Of a stretch of 7,054 nt of DNA, positions 1 to 6,143 are shown in pieces (within the stretch, counting starts at the first letter, position 1; every line of letters begins with the position of its first letter). Origin of the DNA: Coriobacteriaceae bacterium (GTDB lineage: Bacteria; Actinomycetota; Coriobacteriia; Coriobacteriales; Coriobacteriaceae); contig CABJEP010000023.1 in NCBI GenBank assembly GCA_902364645.1, positions 1-7,054 on the forward strand, given 5' to 3'. The notes under the pieces were generated by a model. It was not told the origin of the DNA and ran no database searches. It saw only the letters and a program-made list of their open reading frames with translations. The position numbers and the translations under genes were made by a program.

Positions 1-2
1 AG

Positions 3-1031
3 GGCGCCGCCTCCGCGATCGCGGGCGCGGTCTCGGGCGCAGCGCCCGCCCTGCTCGGGGCGGTGGCCGGCATCGTGGCCTTCGTCGCCTGCGCGCTCGC
101 CGTCGCGCAGCTGCTGAGCGCGCTGTTCGGCTTCTGGGACGACGCGGCCTCCAAGCAGGGCCTCGAGGGGCTGCCGCCCTACATCACCTACGAGATGGTC
201 GAGGCGGCGCTCGAGTGCCAGGAGGAGTACGGGCACCCGGCGGGCTGCACCATCGCGCAGATCATCCAGGAGTCCGGCCAGGGCGACCGCATGAGCCAGC
301 TCGCAGAGCGCGACCACAACCTCTTCGGCATGAAGTGGTGGTCGGGCTACGCGGGCTGCCCCGAGGTGGCCGGCAAGGCGAACTGGGCCACCAGCGAGGA
401 GTACGTGCCCGGCGAGCACACCCAGATCACAGCGAGCTTCATCCGCTTCACCGGCGACGCCGAGTGCATCCGCTTCCGCAGCAGGGTCTTCCTGCAGGCG
501 GAGCGCTACTCGGGCAACGCCCTCATCCGCGAGGCGATCGAGAGGCACGACTCGGACAGGATGGCCGAGGGGCTCAAGGGCGCCGGCTGGGCGACCGACT
601 CGTCCTACGTCGAGTCCCTGAAGTCGATCATGGCGCAATGGGGCCTCTACAGGCTCGACTCCATGACGGTCGAGGACCTGAAGGACGCATCCGCGAGCGG
701 GAACGCGATCGTCGAGGCGGCGTACAGCCAGCTCGGCGTGCCCTACGTGTGGGGAGGCTCGACCCCCGGCAAGGCGCTCGACTGCAGCGGGCTCACGCAG
801 TACTGCTACGCGCAGGCGGGCATCCGCATAAGCCACTACACGGGTTCCCAGTACGAGGAGCTCAGGCGCATACCGCTCTCGGAGGCGAAGCCCGGCGACA
901 TCCTCTACCGCTCGGGCCACGTGGCCATCTACATCGGCGACGACAGGTACATACACGAGCCGCGAACGGGCGACGTGTGCCGTATAGCGAGCGGCATCGG
1001 CAGCTTCAGCTGCGCGCTCACCGCGAGATAG
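3..1031 (+). CDS. Conjugation-associated cell-wall hydrolase, glucosaminidase + NlpC/P60 (5' partial)
   Basis: Bifunctional peptidoglycan hydrolase, probably the one that opens the wall for an ICE transfer channel. The frame is open to the left edge, so the true start is outside; the GTG at 63 is only the first candidate inside, and residues here are counted from it. An Ala/Gly-rich hydrophobic stretch (about residues -8 to 24) looks like a membrane anchor. Residues about 40-200 resemble the FlgJ/LytG-type glucosaminidase fold: QIIQESGQG with candidate catalytic Glu70, then NLFGMK. Residues about 210-322 are NlpC/P60: DCSGL with Cys241, GHVAIYIG with His286, and His298 in YIHEP as the third catalytic position. 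NlpC/P60 enzymes are peptidoglycan endopeptidases, the glucosaminidase cuts glycan. Several cysteines (52, 62, 99) could form extracellular disulfides. The same domain pair is common in Tn916/Tn1549-like transfer modules. Its stop overlaps the ribosome binding site of the next gene. Confidence 0.9.
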   Translation, partial: GAASAIAGAVSGAAPALLGAVAGIVAFVACALAVAQLLSALFGFWDDAASKQGLEGLPPYITYEMVEAALECQEEYGHPAGCTIAQIIQESGQGDRMSQLAERDHNLFGMKWWSGYAGCPEVAGKANWATSEEYVPGEHTQITASFIRFTGDAECIRFRSRVFLQAERYSGNALIREAIERHDSDRMAEGLKGAGWATDSSYVESLKSIMAQWGLYRLDSMTVEDLKDASASGNAIVEAAYSQLGVPYVWGGSTPGKALDCSGLTQYCYAQAGIRISHYTGSQYEELRRIPLSEAKPGDILYRSGHVAIYIGDDRYIHEPRTGDVCRIASGIGSFSCALTAR

Positions 1032-1040
1032 GAGAAACCA

Positions 1041-1760
1041 ATGCAGGGAAAGTCAAGGGTCATGGCCGCCGTCGCGGCAAGCGCGCTCGTCGTGGCGCTC
1101 GGCGCGGGCGCGGCGCGCTGCGCCATCGCCCCGCAGGAAGGCGCGCAGGATAGTCTCCAGGAGCAAGAGCAGCCCGCGGCTGCAGGCGCCGACGCGGCAA
1201 CCGGGAAGGCCGCCTCGGGCGCCGAGGCGCTCTGGAACACCGCATGGACGGGCGCCGACGACCCGACAGCCACGCTGCGGATCGTCGAGGGCGCCATGGT
1301 CGAGTGCGCGGGCGGTTCCGAGCGCGCCTGGTTCTTCTCGGCCGAGGAGCCCTCCGAGGCCGGCGGCGTGCTCAGCGTGCCCATCGAGGTCAAGGGAACC
1401 GGCGACAAGGCGGGAGGGCTCTCGCTCATCCAGGTCTCGGGCGACGGGGACGCCCGCATCCTGGCATGCGACCTTCTGACGCAGGCCTACGTGCCCCAGA
1501 AGGCGCAAGACGGAGCGTTCTCCGTGACCGGCACCGACGACCGCCTCTCCGAGGCGCTGGGCGCGGATGCCGCCGCCATCGAGGAGGTCGTCGCCGGGAA
1601 GGCGGCGGAGGTGTCCCCGCAGGCGGCGAGCGCCTCCTGGGACAAGGAGGTGTGGCTCGACTACGCCGGGAACGTCGCGTCGACGACCTTCACGCTCGAC
1701 GACCCCGCCTCGACGGTGGTCACCGTGGTCTCGCGCGGCGGCTCGCTGGAGGCGATGTAG
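1041..1760 (+). CDS. Membrane-anchored or secreted protein of unknown function (239 aa)
   Basis: I do not recognise this family. The N-terminus has Lys/Arg followed by a hydrophobic Ala/Val-rich segment (about residues 7-26), so it is an uncleaved anchor or a signal peptide. Cys27 follows Ala-Ala-Arg, which is not a lipobox, so I do not call a lipoprotein. Residues about 30-60 are a Gln/Glu/Ala-rich low-complexity linker. The rest (about 62-239) looks like a compact, mostly beta, extracytoplasmic domain with two further cysteines (about 89 and 142). The start is well supported: AGGAG at 1030-1034 sits six bases before ATG and overlaps the upstream stop. Position between a wall hydrolase and a VirB6-like channel protein suggests an accessory subunit of the transfer apparatus, comparable in place but not visibly in sequence to VirB8-like or TcpC-like bitopic proteins. 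That role is inference from context only. Confidence 0.8.
   Translation: MQGKSRVMAAVAASALVVALGAGAARCAIAPQEGAQDSLQEQEQPAAAGADAATGKAASGAEALWNTAWTGADDPTATLRIVEGAMVECAGGSERAWFFSAEEPSEAGGVLSVPIEVKGTGDKAGGLSLIQVSGDGDARILACDLLTQAYVPQKAQDGAFSVTGTDDRLSEALGADAAAIEEVVAGKAAEVSPQAASASWDKEVWLDYAGNVASTTFTLDDPASTVVTVVSRGGSLEAM
1748..1752 (+). promoter_or_regulatory. Ribosome binding site deciding the GTG start of the VirB6-like gene
   Basis: GGAGG lies inside the last codons of the preceding gene, ten bases before a GTG at 1763. This GTG is the only start that places a proper signal peptide at the N-terminus. The same reading frame is open far upstream (to about 1244), but that part is out-of-frame shadow of the preceding gene. 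The arrangement implies translational coupling of the two genes. Confidence 0.75.
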
Positions 1761-1762
1761 CC

Positions 1763-2764
1763 GTGCGGGCGCTTGAATCGCGACGCCGAAGGGCGTTCGC
1801 CATCTCCGCCGCGACGGCATTCGCCCTCTGCGCGCTCCTGCTCGTCCCCGCGCAGCCGGCATACGCCGACATCGCCGGGGACGTCAACGATTGGCTGTGC
1901 GGCCTCCTGCGCGACTGCTGCAACTGGATGTTCAAGGCGCAAACGGGCGTGCTCGGGTCGATCGGCGCGAACGGGATCCTCTCGGCCGACTTCGCGCACA
2001 TGCTCACGAGCTCGAGCGACCTGACCATGAACGACGTCGCCAGGGGCGTATGGCAGGTTGCCATCCTGCCGATCGGGTGCGGGGTGCTCGGCCTGGTCTT
2101 CACCCTGAAGCTCATCGAGATCTCCCAGCGCATGGACGGCAGCCAGAGCCTTCCCGGCGTCAAGGAGGTCGTTTTCCTCCTCGTGTTCTTCGCCGTGTTC
2201 CTGTTCCTCATACAGAACAGCTTCGACCTGATGGCGTCGATCTACGAGGTCTGCGGGCTCGCCATCGACCGAGTCGAGGCGCTCTTCGGCGCCGGAGGCG
2301 CGCTCGACCTGCCCGAGGTGTCCGTCGTCACCACCGACGACGACATCCCGTCGCTCATCGCCATGCTCGTCGTGAGCCTCATCAGCTGGGTCGTGGTGCT
2401 GGCGGCCTACGTCGTCGCCCTCGTGGTCTGCTGGGCCCGCGCGCTCCAGCTCTACATCATGGCCGCGTTCGCCCCGATCCCGCTGGCGTTCCTCGGCATG
2501 GACGCCACGCGCCAGATAGGCCTTGGCTACCTGAAGAGCTTCGGGGCGGTCTGCATCGCCGGCGTCATCATCCTCGTGCTGCTCATATCGTTCCCGCTCG
2601 TGCTCGGCGGGCTCACCGGGGCGAACCCCGGGACGGGCACCCCGGCCGACGCGGTCGCGAACGGGCTCACCTACGCGCTGCAGTACCTGGCCATGTGCGT
2701 GCTGCTCATCCTGGCCCTCGTGAAGAGCGGCTCCTGGGCGCGCGACATCGTGAGCGGCTTCTAG
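1763..2764 (+). CDS. VirB6/TrbL-like conjugal transfer membrane protein
   Basis: Polytopic inner-membrane component of a type IV secretion channel for conjugation. Using the GTG at 1763 the product is 333 aa. It begins with an Arg-rich n-region (RRRR at 7-10), a hydrophobic stretch and AYA|D, a good signal peptidase I site after residue 35. Three cysteines (46, 52, 53) follow just after it, presumably outside the cell. Membrane segments are seen at about 96-118, 136-155, 195-225, 229-248, 262-284 and 302-322. The segment with RALQLYIMAAFAPIPLA followed by GYLKSF is the hallmark region of the Gram-positive VirB6/TrbL-like family found in Tn1549-type and clostridial ICEs. Position after a wall hydrolase agrees with that. 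Assignment to family is confident; the exact subfamily and channel role are inferred. The GTG start overlaps no base of the upstream gene (two-base gap after its stop). Confidence 0.87.
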   Translation: MRALESRRRRAFAISAATAFALCALLLVPAQPAYADIAGDVNDWLCGLLRDCCNWMFKAQTGVLGSIGANGILSADFAHMLTSSSDLTMNDVARGVWQVAILPIGCGVLGLVFTLKLIEISQRMDGSQSLPGVKEVVFLLVFFAVFLFLIQNSFDLMASIYEVCGLAIDRVEALFGAGGALDLPEVSVVTTDDDIPSLIAMLVVSLISWVVVLAAYVVALVVCWARALQLYIMAAFAPIPLAFLGMDATRQIGLGYLKSFGAVCIAGVIILVLLISFPLVLGGLTGANPGTGTPADAVANGLTYALQYLAMCVLLILALVKSGSWARDIVSGF

Positions 2765-2777
2765 CGGAAAAGCGAGG

Positions 2778-2801
2778 AAGGAGGCGGTCGCCATGAGATA
2801 G
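2778..2801 (+). other. Three-codon minigene (Met-Arg-stop) with strong ribosome binding site
   Basis: AAGGAGG at 2778-2784 is followed eight bases later by ATG AGA TAG (2793-2801). The Shine-Dalgarno and spacing are as good as those of the real genes, yet the frame closes after two codons. AGA is expected to be a rare arginine codon in a genome of this GC content. The frame after the TAG stays open for 24 codons straight into the ATG of the next gene at 2874. It may be a regulatory minigene, a scar of a deleted gene or a nonsense-mutated earlier start of the next gene. No peptide function is claimed. Confidence 0.4.
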
Positions 2802-2809
2802 GGGCGCCG

Positions 2810-2831
2810 CGCCGGGGCACGCGTCCCGGCG
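2810..2831 (+). other. GC-rich hairpin in the 109-base gap before the 152-aa gene
   Basis: A seven-base stem (2810-2816 with 2825-2831) plus a G-T closing pair encloses a six-base loop. No T-run follows, so it is not a classical intrinsic terminator. It lies between the minigene stop and the ribosome binding site at 2861-2867. It could pause polymerase or shape the leader of the next gene. I see no convincing promoter hexamers in the gap. Confidence 0.4.
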
Positions 2832-2873
2832 GAAGAAGACAAGCACGGACGAACGACGAAAAGGAGGAAAGAC

Positions 2874-3332
2874 ATGGAAGAGAGGAAGAACGTGTACCTC
2901 TCGCTGCACAAGAGCTTCGTGCGCGAGGGAATCGAGTACACCGACCGCGCGACCGGCGAGGCCAGGACCTTCAACTCGGCGACCCTTCCCAAGGGCACCG
3001 TCGTCGACGGCGTGGACGTGGGAGGCTACGAGTTCAGCCCCATGTTCGTGAACGAGAGCCGCTTCAAGGGGGCCGACTTCCGAGACATACCGCTGCTCGC
3101 GAACCGCGAGGTGTGGCTAAGGAAGACGGTGATGGGACCGGGCGGCCAGCCCGAGCTCGACGAGGACGGCCGAACGGTCAAGGACACCGTGAAGGTCATG
3201 CCGGCGCAGCTCAAGGAGGCCGTTGACGCAGGGCGCTCGCGCTACCTCGCGGAGCGCGCCGAGCACGCCCGCCAGGCGAGCCGTGCCGCTGAGCACGACG
3301 CGCCCCGCGCACAGCGAAGCGTTGAGAGATAG
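2874..3332 (+). CDS. Hypothetical cytoplasmic protein of a conjugative element (152 aa)
   Basis: No functional family recognised. It is the only full gene here without a signal peptide or membrane segment, so the product should stay in the cytoplasm. AAGGAGG at 2861-2867, six bases before the ATG, supports the start. Residues about 6-110 look like a compact beta-rich domain with phrases such as TLPKGTVVDG, FVNESRF and REVWLRKTV. From about residue 110 the chain becomes helical and highly charged (KEAVDAGRSRYLAERAEHARQ), then a polar disordered tail ends in arginines. My impression is that similar small proteins occur in mobile elements of gut actinobacteria, but I cannot name a function. Its place between the channel protein and the surface adhesin suggests an accessory or regulatory part of the transfer operon. 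The stop overlaps the start of the next ribosome binding site, so coupling with the surface-protein gene is likely. Confidence 0.8.
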   Translation: MEERKNVYLSLHKSFVREGIEYTDRATGEARTFNSATLPKGTVVDGVDVGGYEFSPMFVNESRFKGADFRDIPLLANREVWLRKTVMGPGGQPELDEDGRTVKDTVKVMPAQLKEAVDAGRSRYLAERAEHARQASRAAEHDAPRAQRSVER

Positions 3333-3337
3333 GGAGG
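3333..3337 (+). promoter_or_regulatory. Ribosome binding site of the VaFE surface protein
   Basis: GGAGG starts on the base directly after the TAG of the preceding gene and lies seven bases before ATG 3345. Stop and ribosome binding site abut, a layout expected for coupled translation of the two genes. Confidence 0.7.
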
Positions 3338-3344
3338 CGGAAAG

Positions 3345-6071
3345 ATGAACGCAGCGAAAGACTGCACCCTGCAGGAAAAGCTCCTCCGATGCGCCATGGC
3401 GCTCATCCTGGCGGCGGGGGCCCTGCTCGCCTCCGTGGCGGCCTCGCCCGCCTACGCCGCGCCGAGCACGGTCGACGTGTCCATCGGCGGCAAGATCCCA
3501 TACGGCGGCTTCGCCACCACTTGGATGAGCGCCGACGGGAACATCGCCTACTGCGCCGAGCCCTCGTCCCCGACGCCCGCTCCGGGCTCCTACTCGACGA
3601 GCCCCGTGCCGAACGCCAACGTGACAGCGGCGATCTGGTACTCGTTCGGCTCTCCCGGCTTCGACGCCTCGATGTTCCCGGGCAGCTGGTACGACGGCGG
3701 CGGCTGGGACGACGCCAAGTACGCGGCTGCGAGCCACGTGCTCATCGCCTATGCCTACTCGGGGTCCGAGTCGGCGGCCGTGCACGGCACGAGCTCCGAG
3801 TTCGCCTCCTGGGCGAAATCCGAGCTGATTGGCGGGACCTACTCCCGGATGAAGGCAGGCGCCGGCAAGGTATCTGCCGGGTTCGAGGCGTTCTGCGTCA
3901 GGACCGGCGGCGGCTCACAGACGCTCGTGAGCTTCAGCTGGTCCGCAGGCGGCGTCAAGGTCGCCAAAGAGGACTCCGAGGCGGGCGCAGAGCCCCAGGG
4001 CGACGCCTCGCTCGACGGCGCGAGCTTCTCCGTCGTGAACGAGACCGGCCGCTACGTGCTGGTCGGCGGAAAGTACTACGCCGACGGCGAGGTCTGCGCC
4101 ACGATCAAGACCGCGCCCGAGGGCGGGTCGCACGTCGCCGCGACCGGTGCCGACGCGCTTCCCGCGGGCAATTACAGCATCGTCGAGTCCGGAGCGCCCG
4201 AGGGCTACGACGCCAACGACGCCTCCATCGCGTTCACCGTGAAGGATGGCGAGGTGGCCGACCTCACGGGCGACCCCGTGACCGACGAGGTCGTCCGCGG
4301 CGGCGTGCAGGTGACCAAGTCCGACAAGGAGCTGCAGGCGTCAGAGGCGCTGGCGGGCAGCGGCCACGCGGAGGCGCCTGGCGAGCACCCCGGCCTCGAT
4401 GGGATCGAGTTCACCGTCACGAACAGGTCCGCGCACAAGGTCCTCGTTGACGGCGAGTGGCGCGAGCCGGGCGAGGCCGTGGCAACGCTGACCACCGCAT
4501 GGAACGAGGAGGTCGGCGCCTACACCGCGCAGACAGAGGCCGGCACCCTGCCGTACGGAACCTATGACGTGCGGGAGACGGCGACCAACGGGAGCTACCT
4601 GCTGACCGACGGCGAGCCCCGCACCTTCGAGGTCCGCGCCGCCGGCGAGGTCGTGAACGCCTCCGCGGACGGTGCCGCGCTCGAGTTCCGCGACCAGGTG
4701 GTGCGCAACGACCTCGAGGTCTCCAAGAAGAGCGAGCCCGACAACGCCGGCCTCATGGTCCCGTTTGCCATCGAGAACGCGGCAACCGGCGAGACGCACG
4801 TGCTGGTCACGGACCGCAACGGCAACGCGTCCACCGCTAGCAGCTGGAACAGGCACTCGAGCGACACCAACGCCAACGACGCACTGCTCGGCCACGAGGG
4901 CCCGATTACTGCCGCTGACATGAACCCGAAGGCCGGCATCTGGTTCTCGCTCGGCGAGGACGGCTCCTCGGCGCCCGTCGACGACTCGCTGGCTGCACTG
5001 CCGTACGGCGCCTACACCATGACCGAGCTGCGCTGCGAGGCCAACGAGGGCCTCGAACTCATCACGAGGAGCTTCTGGATCGAGCGCGACTCGACGGTCG
5101 CGAAGGCCGTGTGGATGGGCCTCGACGACCAAGAGGAACCGCGCATCTCCACCACCGCAAAGGACGGGGCGGACGGCGACAAGGACGTCTCGGCCGACGC
5201 CGAGGCCAAGGTCGTCGACGCGGTGGCCTACGAGGGGCTGAAGGCCGGCGAGGAGTACGAGCTCTCGGCCACCCTCGTCGACAAGGCGACCGGCGAGCCC
5301 GTGGCCGACGCCTCGGGCAAGCCCGTAGAGGCCAAGGCCGAGTTCGCGCCCGCGCTCTCGACGGGCAGCCAGGACGTAGAGATCTCCTTCGACGCGAGCC
5401 TGCTCGGCGGCCGCGACCTGGTCGTGTTCGAGAGCCTTCGCAAGGACGGCGCCGAGGTGGCGTCGCACGCGGACCTCTCCGACGAGGGCCAGACCGTCCA
5501 CGTCGCCGTCGAGGTGGGCACGCAGGCGGCCGACGCCGCCGACGGCGACCAGGTCGTCGAGGCCGGCAAGGCAAAGGTCGTCGACACGGTGGCCTACAAG
5601 GGCCTCGTCCCCGGCGAGACCTACATCGCCGTGGGCACGCTCATGGACAAGGGCACCGGAGAGCCGTTCCTCGACAAGGACGGCAACGAGGTGACCGCGC
5701 GCACGCCCTTCGAGCCCGAGGCGCCCTCCGGCACCGTCGAGGTGACCTTCGAGTTCGACACCGAGGGCCTGGCCGAGGGAGACGAGCTCGTCGTCTTCGA
5801 GAAGGTCCTGAACTCCGCCGGCAACGTCGTTGCGACCCACGAGGACATCGACTCCGCCGAGCAGAGCGTCGTCGTGGACAACCCCGACACGCCCGAGGTC
5901 CCCGAGGAGCCCTACGCCAAGACCGGGGCCGACGCCCCCGACGGCACCGGCTACGCCGTGGCCGCAGGCATCGCTCTGGCAGCTGCGGCGGGTGCGGGCG
6001 GAGCGCTTGCGTATCGCAAGCGCAAGGCGGCCGCGAGCAAGGACGAGGCGGCCGAAAAGCCGGAAGAGTAG
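3345..6071 (+). CDS. VaFE-repeat, SpaA-type wall-anchored surface adhesin (908 aa)
   Basis: Large LPXTG-like surface protein, probably an adhesin or fimbrial-type stalk that stabilises mating pairs. Order of parts: signal peptide with AYA cleavage near residue 38. Thioester-like (TQXA-related) domain about 44-200, with Cys70 in AYCAEP but Ser-His (130-131) where thioester domains carry Thr-Gln. Three SpaA/CnaB-like domains at about 203-318, 320-452 and 455-590, each opening with a Lys-containing strand (Lys205/208, Lys325, Lys461/462) and each with a candidate isopeptide Glu (281, 411, 561). The third contains SSWNRHS and ALPYGAYTMTEL, typical of VaFE proteins. Two VaFE/T-Q ester repeats, about 599-720 and 722-847, each with VVFE, a later HxD, and a Gln (716, 840) to pair with an N-terminal Thr (603 or 604; 726). 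The C-terminus has YAKTG (857-861), a membrane segment about 870-889, RKRK and an acidic tail. It precedes a class B sortase. I see no YPK-type pilin motif. Confidence 0.92.
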   Translation: MNAAKDCTLQEKLLRCAMALILAAGALLASVAASPAYAAPSTVDVSIGGKIPYGGFATTWMSADGNIAYCAEPSSPTPAPGSYSTSPVPNANVTAAIWYSFGSPGFDASMFPGSWYDGGGWDDAKYAAASHVLIAYAYSGSESAAVHGTSSEFASWAKSELIGGTYSRMKAGAGKVSAGFEAFCVRTGGGSQTLVSFSWSAGGVKVAKEDSEAGAEPQGDASLDGASFSVVNETGRYVLVGGKYYADGEVCATIKTAPEGGSHVAATGADALPAGNYSIVESGAPEGYDANDASIAFTVKDGEVADLTGDPVTDEVVRGGVQVTKSDKELQASEALAGSGHAEAPGEHPGLDGIEFTVTNRSAHKVLVDGEWREPGEAVATLTTAWNEEVGAYTAQTEAGTLPYGTYDVRETATNGSYLLTDGEPRTFEVRAAGEVVNASADGAALEFRDQVVRNDLEVSKKSEPDNAGLMVPFAIENAATGETHVLVTDRNGNASTASSWNRHSSDTNANDALLGHEGPITAADMNPKAGIWFSLGEDGSSAPVDDSLAALPYGAYTMTELRCEANEGLELITRSFWIERDSTVAKAVWMGLDDQEEPRISTTAKDGADGDKDVSADAEAKVVDAVAYEGLKAGEEYELSATLVDKATGEPVADASGKPVEAKAEFAPALSTGSQDVEISFDASLLGGRDLVVFESLRKDGAEVASHADLSDEGQTVHVAVEVGTQAADAADGDQVVEAGKAKVVDTVAYKGLVPGETYIAVGTLMDKGTGEPFLDKDGNEVTARTPFEPEAPSGTVEVTFEFDTEGLAEGDELVVFEKVLNSAGNVVATHEDIDSAEQSVVVDNPDTPEVPEEPYAKTGADAPDGTGYAVAAGIALAAAAGAGGALAYRKRKAAASKDEAAEKPEE
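5139..5888 (+). repeat. Two VaFE (T-Q ester) domain repeats within the surface protein
   Basis: Two coding repeats with a period of about 122 codons. The best conserved DNA begins with GTCGTCGAC at 5211 and again at 5577 (366 bases apart), followed in both copies by a GGTGGCCTAC stretch and a GGCGAG. At protein level both copies carry VVD-x-VAY-x-GL, GTL- or ATL-x-DK-x-TGEP, VVFE and a closing Gln. The copies are diverged enough that this is domain duplication and not a recent tandem expansion. Confidence 0.8.
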
Positions 6072-6094
6072 CGGCAGCGCATCGATACCGAACC

Positions 6095-6124
6095 GGAGGC
6101 CCTGGGCGCTCGCCCGGGGCCTCC
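6095..6124 (+). other. Strong intercistronic hairpin between surface protein and sortase
   Basis: Thirteen base pairs (12 Watson-Crick, one G-T) close on a GCTC tetraloop: the left arm is 6095-6107, the right arm 6112-6124. There is no T-run after it (CCTGCGAAC follows), so a classical intrinsic terminator is unlikely. It starts 23 bases after the surface-protein stop and ends 19 bases before the sortase start. A role as partial terminator, RNA-end stabiliser or processing site that sets a high adhesin-to-sortase ratio is inference. Confidence 0.6.
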
Positions 6125-6143
6125 CCTGCGAACGGGGGAGGAC

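Noticed and set aside
1110..1130. Lipoprotein site at Cys27 of the 239-aa protein
   Set aside because: The residues before the cysteine are Ala-Ala-Arg, and Arg directly before the cysteine does not fit a lipobox.
1244..1762. Upstream extension of the VirB6-like gene to an ATG at 1244
   Set aside because: The extension is an Arg-rich shadow of the preceding gene and would bury the signal peptide. GTG 1763 with GGAGG gives a normal N-terminus.
2810..2831. Intrinsic terminator after the VirB6-like gene
   Set aside because: The hairpin is followed by purine-rich sequence and no T-run, and the next gene follows closely in the same direction.
1661..2998. 445-codon open frame on the minus strand opposite the VirB6-like gene
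   Set aside because: Composition is that of a shadow frame (charged, repetitive), it lies opposite a gene with clear membrane segments and family motifs, and it crosses several gene boundaries.
3345..6071. Canonical shaft pilin polymerised by a class C sortase
   Set aside because: I find no YPK-type pilin motif, and the adjacent enzyme is class B. Polymerisation into a fibre remains possible but is not shown.
6069..6143. Adhesin-sortase fusion by TAG readthrough
   Set aside because: The frames agree and no other stop intervenes, but the sortase has its own ribosome binding site and membrane anchor, and a fusion after a sorting signal makes no biological sense. Kept only as part of the TAG observation.
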